Positions 1-50,898 of a stretch of DNA of 64,000 nt are shown piece by piece. Under the pieces are notes generated by a model, which was given only the letters and a program-made list of their open reading frames with translations, ran no database searches and had not been told where the DNA came from. Within the stretch, counting starts at the first letter, position 1; each line of letters begins with the position of its first letter. A program made the translations under genes and the position numbers. The DNA is from Prochilodus magdalenae (Eukaryota > Chordata > Actinopteri > Characiformes > Prochilodontidae): contig JAMWET010002903.1 in assembly GCA_024036415.1 (NCBI GenBank), forward strand, positions 620,001-684,000. Reading direction: 5' to 3'.

Positions 1-3000
1 TCACTACATGGAAAGTGAGAAGGAAGATATACAAGCAGAGAATTCAGTGACCCTGTTTTGCTTGTATATGTGATCATAGTGTGTGCCTAAACTAAACTTT
101 TTTGACTTTTTTTTTTTTTTTTTTTTTTTTTAATTAATTTTGATGTCTGATGTCTCCTCTAGTTTGCAGCAGAAGTTGCTGTGGTTAAAAAATAGCACTG
201 TCTTTAGATTTTTAGCCGGCTCATATCAGCAAATAAAAATTATTTTTTTCTTTGCTACGCAGACATCATATTTGTTTTAGTGTAGGTGAGGTTTAACCGC
301 ACGACAGTTGGGTAAAAGTTACATCTCAGAAAACTGTAAAGCCAAAAAATAATGTGTTTGGTTTCATTTTGTATGAACATTAAATAGACCAAAGAAATCT
401 AGGAGTAGTCCTGTATATTACCTTTATTTGGTCATTGATGCCCAAACACGAACACTGTAGCTTTTAACAATTAACCTTCACAACTAAAGTTGTTCAGAAT
501 GTATCCAATAAAATTTCATGAAGCTGAGGTTAGCTTGTTCTTCACCAGCTTCTGATTCCAGTTTTTTATTTCACCATAAACGATGCAGCAGTTTCATCCT
601 GGAACCAGTACAGATAAATGTAACTGCTCACCATTTAAGGTGGAGCTGACAAATAAGGGTCCAGTTTTGGATAAGTTTACTTTTCTCTGCCTTTGCTGTT
701 CATTTTGTGCTTGCTTATCTCGTGTTACTGTCATGCCATGAGTAGCTTGACGAATGCTGCTTTATACACTTTGAGTCTAGAAATAATCGTACATTGTTTT
801 GGTCTGAAAAGTACAAAAGCGTAGCTTCTCTGTCAAGTTACCTTGCAGTGCGTCTCTGTCTTCCGAAGGCTCTGTCTTTGGTTGTCTTGCGTGGTATGAT
901 GCCACTTATTGTGCCGAGGCTGAAGTAGTTCTGGTTAATAATGGCTGCCTCACCGTTCAGCTATGCAGGGAAGTTATTTTTGCTTTTAGAGACAAGGTAA
1001 GCCATTACGTCTTTTAAACTGCTTCTATGTCTGTGTGAGCTGGATGTGTTCTGAGCGACCCGAGAGATGGTTTTGGGCATGTATTTACAGAGGTGAGATT
1101 GGTGATTGTCTGAAAGCAGCTATCATTAGCAGTGTTAGCCTAACATCTCCAACTGTAAACTATAAACTAGAGAAGCAAATGTCAGAAACCAAACTAAATG
1201 TCTTGGCTAGTCTGGGGTAAGTGATAAGCAATGTCAATTTGATGTTTTACTGAACTACTGTTTTTTAAAGTGACAGCTGTGTGGAAACTGCTGCTGCTCA
1301 ACAATTCATGTAACAAAATTAACAAATATGAAATTAAGAATCCTGATGTTCTGTAAATCTCATTTGTCTAGCAAAATGATAAAATAATCATAGCTAATGC
1401 AATAAAATGAAACTAATCAGCATAGACATTAAAAACATGATCAATACAGAAAGATCCTAACTTAAGTCACCATGACAGGTTAATTAGGTTTGAATTTAGG
1501 ACAGTAGCTGCTACAGAATAATATTTCTGTAAAGTTATTTCTTATTTCCTTTTCTTTGTCAACAGAGCCTGCACAAATTACATTCATATATTTATTAAGG
1601 TAGCACAGTTCTGTCCGTGTAGCTTATGACACAAAATGATTGACTGTAATCTATAAAAATAAGCAAAACTGTGTAGGCAAACGCTGTGGGCCACTTTGAA
1701 CAATAGGTGTTCTGATGAAATTTGACTCCCTGTTGCATGCATGCATGTTGCGCAAGCATATAGGTGCTGCAGAGTACGTCATGGTTTCTCTTTTGAGTTT
1801 ACAAATGTTTACAAGTAGTTTATAAACTTTTAAACTAATAAATCATCGTATATCTTTGTATTTATGCTTAAAATTGGATTAGTAGAAATTGTGAACATAT
1901 TGTGCAATTCATGTGCTTGGGTGGAGTACTTGCACACCTAGTGGTTAAAGATTAGGTCAGGATAGTGGACCGAATGTGTATCACTAACAGTTTTAATAGT
2001 AATACAGTAATCTACTGATTATTTTGATGAGTAATCATCAGATTATTTTAAGTCAAACCAAAATATACCTGAGTAATAACCTATACATACACCTTCTGGG
2101 TTTCCAATATACGTTATTTGGGGGTGTTACGAGGAAATCTTGTAATTTAACAGCCATATAATTGGGAATGTGCAGCAACAGTGCATGTAATTAGCAGCAC
2201 GAAATGTTGTAACATCGAGTTTGATTTGTTTTTGTTTATCTATATAACCCACTGTAAAATACATAATACATTCTATTTCTGAAAACTGTATGATGTTTTG
2301 TTTGTCCATATAAACCTGTTAAAATATGCAGTAAAACATCTAACATGGGTTGACATTAGCCAAGCAGTGAAATAGATCCCACCAGTGCACTCACAGGTGT
2401 GAATACCCCCACCCTGCTTCTCTGGTCTACCCTTTGCAGGCCCCTGCAGGTAGACTGTTGGGGGTTGGGCACTGGGTTTACATCCTTGCTGGGCTGTATG
2501 CGATTTTACCAAAATGTGGGCTTTTGTGCATCATTCTACTTAAAAATTGACTAAGTGGTTACCACCTGTCGTCTTTCAGAGGATCTTGTGGCGGGTGTAA
2601 AGACTTAAGAGCGATGCCTTGGGAAAAGAAAGGTTGTAGAAAGGTCCTTTTGACACTACTAAATGGAAAACGAGAGTTAAGTCTTGTAGCTGTTTCTGCA
2701 TTGTGTGTATAGGTTTATAAGGCAGGGACACATGCATCTTTAAACAGCTGCTTTGAAACAAATAACATGTAGCATTTTCTGTTTGACCTGGTGCTGGACA
2801 AAGGGTTAAAGTACATATTTATTTTCAGAAATAATTGTGGTTAGAGACACAATTATTAAAAATGAGTTTCACTAAATGTATTTTCTGAAAAGAATAGCAT
2901 AGTACTACTTTCTCTTACATTCTGGTCTAAGATGTGTAAAAGCAAGTTTCTCTCCTCTTTTGGCATACTGTGGAAAAATGTAGACAAACGCACAAATGTA

Positions 3001-4480
3001 GCAAAGACGTACTCAAAAAGCCAAAACATGATTTAAATCTGTGATGACAGCAGTTTGATACTTGCAGACATCAATTCACAACTGAGATTAAAAGGTTACT
3101 GGTTTCATGGTAAACCATGGTATAATTAACATGGTTACTTGTGGTCAATTTTTGCGAATAAAAACTCATTAAATACTGTCCAGTATAAAGTAACTACATT
3201 CATTACAAAAGGGGGGGGCAACACTTGAAATCTATCTTTTTTTATTTATTTTTTATTTTCTTTTTTATTTATCTTTGTGACCACACATACCCCTCTAGTT
3301 TAAATTGTCTTATTAAAAATGCTACCTTAAATAGCGTTCCACCTTTAAAAGTAACGAAAGGTTCCTAAAAAAATGAACTATTAAAAAAAATAAAAAAATA
3401 AAAAAAATAAAAACCTGAAAACAAGCCTGCACTCTGCTCTGCTGCTGACCAGACAGCCTCACACGGTTTACCTAAGCACGCTGTCCTGTTGCAAAATAAA
3501 GGTCTTTGTAACGAAAGCCTTTCTAACTTGTACTGAACAGAATAACTAAACTTAAACGAACTACATACCCAGATGCAATGCTATGATAATGCTGGTTACC
3601 GTGATAATATTGGTCATGGTAATTTTAAGTTACATCTGCGACAGGGTCCTTTACTTCTTAACGTTCTTAAATAATTCCAGATGTTTTACTGGCTTAAGAA
3701 TACAATTACTAATATCTGGCTAATATGACTGAAATGCAAATCATGTAGGAAAAGCTGCTTTTGTATTCCTGACAAAAGTGTTGCACAGTGATCAGACACC
3801 AATACAAAACACGCCAATTCAATTTATTATACTTAAAGCAGGCATAGTCGATTTTATTTTATGCTGACATCAGAAGCTTGTAACAGATAAAAGAAGCTTT
3901 ACTTTAAATGTTGCTATTTGGATTTTATTCCCTTTGGTACAGTTCAACTTAAAATTGTCTCTTAATATATCCAGATCTTTGCTTGCTTGTCTTTTAAATG
4001 ACCGGACAATGTCCGATACGTTTGGCTAATCTTTGTGCAAGACAAATGGTTATCTGTTACAGTCTGCTGAAAGTACTACTATTCAGTCAGAATAAGTTAA
4101 AAGCTGAAAAGCTTATAATAGCAGATGAGCAACAAAACATTAGCAAATCGTTTCATTTCAGAGTACATTGTGGGCCATGAAAATAATTTCTGATAGGTTT
4201 CTCTTGCTAAATTGAGGAAATGTTGAAGAAATTATATTGGGTGTAGACTTTAAAATATATATCGTTATTGCTATCAGTGACACATTGTTATATTTGCCCT
4301 TATAGCTAATGCCCTGAATCAACCTTTATACTATATATTCTCTGTAACTGAAGTGTAGTTTCAAAACACAATCATTTTTTTCACTTTTAGCATTTGCTAT
4401 GTTGTATTTGTACTATTCCCAATTAAAAATAGTGTTTGTATTGCTTAGACCTGTACATAAAAAGGGTTTTTTATATGCAG
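1..4480. other. Upstream region / 5' UTR intron of pum2, no coding gene seen
   Basis: No reading frame here resembles a known protein and none has a coherent exon structure; the open frames are short and scattered in AT-rich DNA. A splice acceptor (polypyrimidine tract, then TTATATGCAG) sits immediately before 4481, so at least the 3' part is an intron between a non-coding pum2 first exon and the ATG exon. A consensus-like donor (GACAAG|GTAAGC) near 995 could close an untranslated exon, but nothing else supports it. A poly-T run lies at about 109-131 and A/T-rich low-complexity tracts at about 3236-3415. The pum2 promoter is not identifiable and may lie left of the window. Confidence 0.5.
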
Positions 4481-4489
4481 GTAAGGACC

Positions 4490-17226
<12,737 letters not shown>

Positions 17227-19556
17227 GGACGGAGAGCCCTTATATCAAGCCTTCCCTCCCTCCCTTTCCCTTTTGAAATCAGATTCATCAGAATACATCT
17301 GGTCCACCAGGGGGCCCTCTTACACTCTATTCCCCCCCCCCCAAACCACCCCTTTTCTTCTTCTTCTTTTTTTTCTTTTTCTTAAATTTTTTTTAAATAA
17401 ACCAAAAACAAAGAGAGTGTAGGAGGAAAAGTCAGCTTCACCTAAAATGCTGTGACCATGCTCCCTTTGCTAGCCCCTGTGCAATTGTGGCTCCTCTGCT
17501 ATTCCATAGCCCTCTTGTGTGGCAAACCAATAAGTGAACAATCTCCTGTATGAGCTTTCCTGAGAAAAGCACAACATCCCTTTCTTTATGGTGTAATTGA
17601 CTTTTTTTTTCACATAAATATCTTGTACATTTTTTTACCTTGTAAATTCTCTGTAAAAAAAACAGATACATAAACATTTGCTGAAAATTTACACTTCTTA
17701 CAATTTACACCAGCAAGTGAATTTCTTAAGGCCAAATTAAGTGATCCTTTTTTTAATGTCTGTTTTTCCTATTTAGTTTTTATACCAATCGTCATGACAG
17801 AATTAAGGTGGTAACCCTTACAAGCGCTAATAAAACACTATTGCTAATACTAATGCAACAGATGAATATTGCTTAGGTCAGCTTAGAGCTGCATGCTTGT
17901 TATAGATCATTGAGGATCACATCCCCCTATTCACTGTTTCACAATGGAAGTGTTTTTATTAGCGGCACCAGTGAAGTAATCATTTTACTAAGTCTGTAGA
18001 TTAATAAGCATGTGTGCCACCACATGCACCGCACCATCCCAGCTAGAGTTATATGAGCTCATGCCCTAGTTTGTTGTCATTTTTGGGGGGACGTGCACAA
18101 GACACAGCCGTTCTTGACGTTTTATTTGAAAACTAAGCATGGCAATGAGATGTTTGTCGGTAGAACATTGATACCCTGAGTAATCTTTCCGTAAATATTG
18201 TGGGGTGGGGTTTGGTAAAAGCAGAAGTGGGGGATGTAGGGGTCAGAACGTATTGGCATGCTGTGTCAAGATTTAATGCTTAAGAGAATGAATTGTTCTT
18301 CATTATCATGTTTGTGAAGCATCTATCTGTCAAGTAGTTTTTGAGATGGAACACTGCCCTAGTAACAGTGTGTTTATATATAGATCATCATCTCTTTACA
18401 TTGTATTAATTTAGGGAAGTGTATAGCATCTTTACATATGAGTAAATATTAAATTCTTGCCTTTTTTTCTTTTCTTTTCTTTTCCCCTTCACACTTTTTA
18501 TTTTTGGGGGTGGGGTGGGCAGGGGGAATGGGAGTTTGGGTATGAAGGGGAGTTTGAGGTTTAGAAGACCCCTTCATGCGGAGATTCAACATGGACAGTC
18601 AGTCTTTGGCCCAGAGTTTGGGTGTCATATAATTCAGGCTCAAGATGCAACATCAGCTTGTGTGTCAGCCAGGTTTTGCTGTTGCAGCAAGTGAGCATAT
18701 ATTACATTGAGCTCTGAATAACGGGATGGGCTACTATTGTTTGCTATACAACTCTTCCTTATTGCTAGTATATTCTAACTGTTTTTTGCTTCATATGAAT
18801 AAATGTAGAATAAGTGTAGTATATGTGCAGTTAATAAGTGTAAGTTTATTAGTTGAGTAGAACAGAAAAAAAATCTAGTGATGTTGGACAGGCCTTGCTA
18901 AATTTAGTAGTGATTGCTTTTATTTTGTCTGTACAGTTGTACATTTGTAAACGTTGAGGCTGTAAATCGGACTTCTTTTACACTTTGGGGGAAAAAAACA
19001 GGAAAATGTGGATTTTGATGTGTGTATATTCATCATTCTTTTCCCCTCAGATATATTGTATACAGTTTTCTTTGATCACGTTATTTTAAAGAAGGAAAAA
19101 AATACTTTTATGGCTTCACAATCTGAACATAGTTTCATTTTTAATCTGTTCTTGGACAAGGTCAGCCTCTATTTGTACCTGGAGAAGAAACATCACCTGC
19201 TAACATTGTCATTTTGATGTGTGACAGTTAAAAGAAAAGAAAAAAACATTACTGATCTGTATTTTGGAGGGAGGCAGGATCCATCTTCTAACATGGAACC
19301 TTCACAGGACATAAGAATTATTTTTGTACAGAAGAGTGCTGTATTTTGGAGCAGCCACTAACTTGTAAGCAAAATAAATGTAAGATATTGTCAATTATAT
19401 AAATATGAACATATGAGTTTTGTCACACTGTCAAAGTCATGTACATTTTCAGGTGGCCTTATGTACATTTCCAGATGTTAGATGAAGAGATTTTTTTGTT
19501 TGTTTTTTGGAAGCAGAATTGTGACTATGTATGATTAAACTGTTCTTCTAGCATTT
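17227..19556 (+). other. pum2: pum2 3' untranslated region
   Basis: Begins after the TAG at 17224-17226. No other coding frame is present, and the sequence is U-rich with several UGUA cores, as expected of a long Pumilio 3' UTR. The UTR probably ends after the AATAAA at 19373-19378; a second possible signal (ATTAAA, 19534-19539) lies farther on. Earlier AATAAA-like hexamers near 17395 and 18799 could give shorter isoforms. The exact end is inferred. Confidence 0.7.
19373..19378 (+). terminator. pum2: Polyadenylation signal, pum2
   Basis: Canonical AATAAA about 2.15 kb after the pum2 stop codon, followed by U/GU-rich sequence. An alternative ATTAAA lies at 19534-19539. Confidence 0.6.
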
Positions 19557-19783
19557 GATTCTGCGTCTCACACTTGTTTTGTTTTTTTTACAGCATGCAC
19601 AATAACAAAGTGTAACTATTAAACTTAATTTATATTTATTGTTATAATAGCCATAGCCAATTTATTTTCATATTTAAGTGAACTTAGGTATTGTAAGGTA
19701 ATTAGGCTAGTTTTAAGAAATATGGTGAACTAATTTGGTACAGTGTAACGTTCCCTTGGCTTTCCAGGAAGTTGTAAGTTAAG

Positions 19784-20060
19784 TTGTTCCAGGACAGGTT
19801 GAACATCGTGTATAAAGAAGCTCACTTGTATTTGCTTGGGGGCCGTAGGAGGCTGCTTATTTGGCCCTGTGCAGAAGCCAACCTGCACGCTCTGGGCGAT
19901 CCCCCCCACACTTTGACTAACAGGTTAGCAGAAAGGTTCATGCAAAGTATGAAACGTGCTCTCAAAGCTTCATTCAAACAGGCCTCACTCCACCAGCAAG
20001 ACAAGTTTCTCATGCAGTGCTTCTCGTGAAGACAGTTCTGCATTACATGCTGATAATGAG
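19784..20060 (+). mobile_element. Ty3/gypsy integrase-like relic
   Basis: A plus-strand frame contains TNRLAERFMQSMKRALKAS followed by SLHQQDKFLM. This resembles the C-terminal part of the integrase core of Ty3/gypsy retrotransposons (the family pattern is NGLAERFVQT..K..L, then a 'LHQRLD.FL' stretch). The frame stops soon after and no LTR, protease or reverse transcriptase is seen next to it, so it is a short dead fragment. Assignment is by motif recognition only. Confidence 0.5.
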
Positions 20061-20747
20061 CCACCATCCAAACAATGTCTGTACAGCAGTGGTCCTGTGG
20101 TGCTAGCTGTAGATGATGTAGTAGTGAGGGGATGATAAATTGTGTAGGAGGAAATGGCCTACAATCAGTTACTGTAAACATATGATCGGTAGGCCTGAAG
20201 CAATGTCCAATGAGTATTAAGTATTACACATAGTACTTTTATTATATTATACAGTCGTACTTTTGTAGGTATCTGGTACACTTTGGGCCACCACTTGATG
20301 CCTACTTTCTAGGGGAAAAAAAATCCCAATTTATATCACAATATTGGCTAGAAAAAACACAATTCGATTTTTTTGTACCCACAAATTGTTCAGCCCCAAA
20401 ATCATGTAGGTACAATTTAAAATACTTGGTGCTGTTAAAGGAGTGTATTATACCTCAGCCTTTAAGCAGCCCAACATTACATTCCTAATTCTAAAGCATT
20501 CTGGCACACAGGTGGCTGTCCTGGTTAGTTACTGTCACCACTGAGGCAACCACATCAAACATGCAGTCATACGACCCCAAACCAGAAACAAATAGTTTGG
20601 ACAATACAACTAAAAAGTGCAGTGCTTCTTATATTTACGTTGACTTTCATTTCATTGCAGACAGTACGAACATAAGATCTTCATGTTTTGTCTGATGAAC
20701 TATGTCTAAATTCTGTTTGTTGATATACATCTATTTCTGCTTTTCAG

Positions 20748-21693
20748 GCCTGCAACACATTCCAAAAACATTGGGACAGGGGCCATTTAGGGCTAGTATT
20801 GAGGATAAAAAACGACAGCAAAATAATGATGCGATTTCAAACAAGCGTTGCCACCAGGTGAATTTAATCATGACCTTAGTACAAAAGCAGTATCCATGAA
20901 AGACTTTGGGGGGCACAGGCACACATAATCTACAGTTTGTCAACAAATGTGTGAGAAAATGATTAAAATGTTTACAAAGCAATGTTCTGTTGCATGTTTC
21001 TCCCTTTACAGTGCACAGTATAATTAAACGATTCAGGGAATCTGGAGGAATTTTGGGGGCAAAGCACTAATGACCTCCAGTCCCTCAGACAGCACTGCAT
21101 CAAAAACCGTCAATTAGCAATAGTTGGTATAACCATATGGGTAAGTAGGAAACCTATGTAAAGCACCACGATACGGAGTTACATTCACTAATGCCACTTA
21201 AAACTCTACTGTGCAAAACAGAAGCTTAATGTTAACCATGTTCAGAAGCTGCGTCGACTTATTTGGATTCCGGGATGGACGATTACATGGGGGAACCGTA
21301 TAGTGGTCAGATGAATTAAATCTTTTTGTAAAAAACAGATGTTTTTGCACCAGTGACAAAAAGGACCGTCCGGACTGTTGTCAGCAACAAGTCCAAAAGC
21401 CAGGGTCTGTCATGATATTGGGTCAGTGTGTCAGTGGCCTTGGTATAGGTCATTTTCACTTCTGTGATGGCAGCATTTAACAAAACAATAAAAAAACCTA
21501 CCTGCATGACTGTGATGACCCCGTACTGTTGCACACCTTTGTGTTTGCAGGAGAAATGGGACAATATTACACCTGGAAAACTTCATCGCTTGCTATCCTC
21601 AGTGCCAAATCACCTTTTAAGTGTTGTGGGAAGGAATGGGAACATTACATAGTGGTAAATGCTTTGCCCTCCCAGCCTTTGTTTGGAAAGTGT
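20748..21693 (+). mobile_element. Degenerate Tc1/mariner-type element
   Basis: The left end CCTGCAACACATTCCAAAAA and the right end (CCTTTGTTTGGAAAGTGT) are imperfect inverted copies of a terminal repeat common in teleost Tc1-like elements. Between them lie transposase fragments in shifted frames: a helix-turn-helix-like segment (VHSIIKRFRESGG), a CHQ-type central segment near 21350-21470 and the terminal region (KLHRLLSSVPNHLLSVVG, about 21570-21630). At about 945 bases it is shorter than an intact element of roughly 1.3 kb, so internal deletion is likely. Stops and frameshifts show it is inactive. Confidence 0.8.
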
Positions 21694-22574
21694 AAATTAA
21701 CTGCAATTAAATCCAAACAACTGCCAAGAAACCTTCATAATTTGCATTTTCCGTACTGTCCCAGCTGTTCAGATTTCACTAGTGCATGTGAATTTGATAG
21801 CCAGCTTATACGTTTAAGATGAAAGCATGAAAATCGGAATGCTGAATGATTACACAGGTGATAATCATGACATGCAGGGTCTGACCACCCAAATGTAGTC
21901 ACTTCATCTTAGATTAGCTAAATAACTCTTGAAAAAAAGAATGTTTCAAAAAAACCCAACCTAGGGAAATGGGACTGGAAGTTTAAATTAAAATAATTCA
22001 AATTAAAACCAAGAATAGGTATTTGTAAACTATCCGTGTCTTACAAAGAAAACAATACAATTATACACCACATTTTTGGATTTTTCAGGTAAAGTTTGTC
22101 CCACCTAATAAAACTTGTCAACTCTGTATGTTTTAATGTGTACAATAGTACAGGATCTTCACTGTCACATTTTTTTACTTTTAAAATGCAGCACACACAA
22201 ATCGGGGCTGCAAGCAGGCCAGTTAAGCAGCCATAGCCATGGTTTCCTCTGCAGCCACAGCTTTATCATTTATGTGGTATTATCCATGAGCGTTTTCTGA
22301 AAAGATGTTGTCTTTGAGGCAGCGTATGCTGCTCTGAAATAATGGCAACAATGGCACTGTCACTGAAGTTTTAAGGACACAACACTATCAATCATCTGAC
22401 CACAATGCAGATTTCCACTGTTTGATGGTCCATCCCTGATGCCCCTGAGCCAGAGAAGTTGACAGGACTTTTTTTTTGCCTTTCGTTTGTAGTTCTACAA
22501 TGACTGGCTCTAGTCTAGTTCCTCTGCATTTCGTTAGCTAACTTTTATACTGGGTATCCTCAAAATGACCACCA

Positions 22575-22975
22575 CAGAGCAGGTGTTATTTAGGTGGTGG
22601 ATCATTCTCAGCACTGTAGTGACACTCATGTGGTGGTGATGTGTCAAGAGTTTGTTGTGCTGCCAGAGGTTTTAAACACCATGTACACACCTACCTTGTT
22701 GAGCCTCCTTGTAGAAGTGCGAGACATCAGCTCATCTGTTGCTGCATAGCTTGTGCTGGGCATTCTCCAGTCCTTCATCAGTGGTCGCAGAGGTTTTTAA
22801 AACACACACTGGTGTCACTGCAGCGCTGAGAATGATGGACTGCGGTTGTTCTGTGGGGTCCCGTGTGAATGAAAGAGATGATAAAAGTAGGCTAACAAAG
22901 TATATCGAGAAACAGATGAACTGGAAATGTAGAACTACAATGCGCACCTATATGGTGCCTAATGACGTGGCTGCT
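22575..22975. repeat. Dispersed fish repeat, copy 1
   Basis: Starts near ACCACAGAGCAGGTGTTATT and includes GGTGGATCATTCTCAGCACTG, CATCTGTTGCTGCATAGCTT and a tail around GAAACAGATGAACTGG. The same family occurs again at 58520-58865 in the same orientation. It is non-coding. I recognise it as a widespread teleost repeat, probably a non-autonomous DNA transposon, but cannot assign a superfamily. Confidence 0.75.
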
Positions 22976-24251
22976 CAGTGTATGTTGTGATGCTCTTCTT
23001 GCCCCATAAATTTCTTCTCATCATTTTTACTCAAGCTTACGTCTAGTCTCACCTCGCTCAGGACTTTTATGACAGTGCGGTGCTCAGGATTCATCTAGTG
23101 GTACTACTTAAACTGAGACAAACATAATAAGAATTCCAAAAAGTTTTTTTTTCTTTTCTGTACTCTCGTTGTTGCAAAATACATATTTTCAGACATAATA
23201 AAACAGTTCTAATAAACAATGCAAATGTTTTGCTGATGAGTCATATAGAAGGCTTGTATTAAAAGACTAAGCTAATCAAGTTGATCTAATGATCTTTGGT
23301 CACTCTTAAACATGACAGAGAAGTGTGCACATGAGGACTAAAGAAAACAGCAGTTAAAGTCATACAAATACATGGAATTATGGAAGTATTATGGAAGGAA
23401 AAGTATTCTGCATCACTTTAACCAGACACTAGAAACCTCCATCCTAAGGGGCTGAAATAGGCTTCTGAGGAAGGCCACAGAAGAAGCGACACTAAAAGCT
23501 GACAAGTTTGACAAGATGTGGAAAAATGAACATTTCAAAATTATTCATTTGGACAAAATTGACAGTGTCACATGTGGTACACACATAACACTGCCCATGC
23601 TTCCCTACAGAGAACCATGGTGATGGAGACACTGATGGAGAAACTCCTCATTCTGAGGTAATGGGACTGTAGATAGACCTTCATCCAAAAGTGAGAATAT
23701 GAGCCCTTTATTACCTGTTTCACTGAACATTTGCGTTTTCATAAGAATATACATCTTTTGTTATACAGCTGCATGCTAATGAAGAGGTAACCAGGCTAAC
23801 TATACATTCAAGAAGCAATAAATATTCACATAAAAACAAAGTTGACTCATTTACAGACAAGCTCATTTTTTTACAAACACACTGTTCTGCAACCAATCAG
23901 ATGCAAATACACAAACGAGATGGACTGAATTATTTTTAGACATTTATAGAGATTAAAACTCACCCATTCGTGGCAATACAGCTTTTAGAAATGTCCCAGC
24001 AGAGTTTGGTGAATCGGGAAAGGCACTATTGACCATTAGAGGTCCAAGACTGTAGACCTGTGCGTACAATAAACTCAGGAGCAAGCAGGCAAATATTTAC
24101 TGGCCCAACAAATCGCCTCCTAAAAATTCCATTTGGTTCAGAGTTGTTTTGACCTCATTAGGCTGCACAAAAACCATCCTTTTCTTCTTCCTGCTTGATG
24201 TAAGTAAATAAATGGTTGATTGATTTCCTCCAGCTAAGTGCCTTGACAGGT
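22976..24251. other. Intergenic / tshr 3' flank
   Basis: Convergent intergenic sequence between pum2 and tshr. Nothing recognisable apart from the probable tshr polyadenylation signal. The part nearest 24251 should be tshr 3' UTR on the minus strand. Confidence 0.5.
23707..23712 (-). terminator. tshr: Possible polyadenylation signal, tshr
   Basis: The first AATAAA on the minus strand after the tshr stop (plus strand reads TTTATT), about 540 bases downstream of the TAA at 24252-24254. No transcript evidence. Confidence 0.4.
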
Positions 24252-49924
<25,673 letters not shown>

Positions 49925-50154
49925 TTTAGCGGAGTGAAAAACAAAAACTTAATGTAAAACGTACATCGACCGAAGACAAGAGTATTCCTCGATTATCCCT
50001 CGCAGACCTCAAGTGTGGTGACGTCTGGCAGCTATCCTCCTGTACAAACTGTGCTCAGAACCCCTGACGCCTAGACGAGCGAGCTCTGCTCGCGACCAGT
50101 GCAGTCAGCGCGGGTTTGAGGCATACAGACCGTCTTTGGGACAGCAGTGCGGTC

Positions 50155-50181
50155 GGGGGTGGGGGTCGTGGGGGTCGGGGG
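50155..50181 (+). promoter_or_regulatory. G-quadruplex motif upstream of tshr
   Basis: Four runs of five G separated by loops of 1, 4 and 2 bases (T, TCGT, TC). This fits the strict G-quadruplex pattern. It lies about 230 bases upstream of the tshr ATG, with the G-rich strand being the non-transcribed plus strand relative to cep128. Confidence 0.75.
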
Positions 50182-50291
50182 AGTCGGAGACCGCAGCAGT
50201 TAGAAGCTGTAAAGCCTAAGAGATTAATATTGTAGTTACCTGTTTTTGCTGATATGGTGAGCTAATATACCACAGAAAGCACCCGCCTCTC

Positions 50292-50569
50292 ACTCATGGT
50301 ATAGTACAATACGTTTTAAGGCTTTACTTATTAACACTAATGTCGTGTCCTGGCTATTATTGGTATCTTGGTATAAACTGAATGACGTAGTGCACACTAA
50401 CAACAGTGCTAATGAAATTTACAGGATTAAACGTATAGCAGAGTTTCAAACTCTAACACTTTAACCTGATGGGCAAAGCAGAGGTTTTATGGTTCTGTAA
50501 AGTTATAGAGCTTACATCTCTTCTATCTAGATGTGCAGCGTCCTATGTCTCGTTTAAAGGATTATAGGG
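50292..50569 (+). repeat. Diverged duplicate of a cep128 exon/intron segment
   Basis: Aligns by eye with 52031-52391, from ACTCATGGTA through an intron-like stretch (AATGACGTAGTGCACACTAA versus AATGATGTAGTGCACAATAA; AAATTTACAGG) to the exon start, where 17 of 18 bases match the original (ATGTGCAGCGTCCTATGT). The copy keeps an acceptor (TTCTATCTAG, 50530) and reads DVQRPMSRLKDYR before a GTAACT. It lacks roughly 80 bases present in the original near 52200-52280. Confidence 0.85.
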
Positions 50570-50822
50570 GTAACTGTTAAACCTCACAGTGAACAGATAA
50601 AGGCAATACAAGTCGTAAAAAGTACTTTTAATTGAAAGAAAACAAACAAATAATCAGCAATAGACACAAAAGTACTAGTGTTCTTTAAAAAAAGTTATTT
50701 ACTATTATTATTATTTTAATAACTGAAAACGGTGTTGCATGTACACGAACTTTCAGAAAGACGTTAGCCTAAATGATGTAGAAGCGCTGACGTTCACCCG
50801 CCTGTCCTCCCAGTCCAGCAAA

Positions 50823-50843
50823 AACTACAACTCCCATGAGCCA
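50823..50843 (+). promoter_or_regulatory. ZNF143/Staf-like binding site
   Basis: AACTACAACTCCCATGAGCC closely resembles the extended ZNF143 (SBS) motif ACTACAAYTCCCA..ATGC found at many housekeeping promoters. It lies just upstream of the presumed cep128 first exon. Confidence 0.6.
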
Positions 50844-50884
50844 TCGCGCTCCTGTCATTTCCCGTTATGAGGCGGGCTGTTCAA

Positions 50885-50898
50885 GTTGCCATAGCACA
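50885..50898 (+). promoter_or_regulatory. X-box-like (RFX) site at the cep128 promoter
   Basis: GTTGCCATAGCACA has a perfect GTTGCC left half-site, a 2-base spacer and an imperfect right half (AGCACA instead of AGCAAC). RFX factors drive many ciliary genes, which would suit a centriolar gene. The imperfect half-site keeps confidence low. Confidence 0.45.

Noticed and set aside
976..996. Non-coding first exon of pum2 ending at GACAAG|GTAAGC
   Set aside because: Only the donor-like sequence supports it; no matching promoter or conserved 5' UTR is visible, so it is mentioned but not called.
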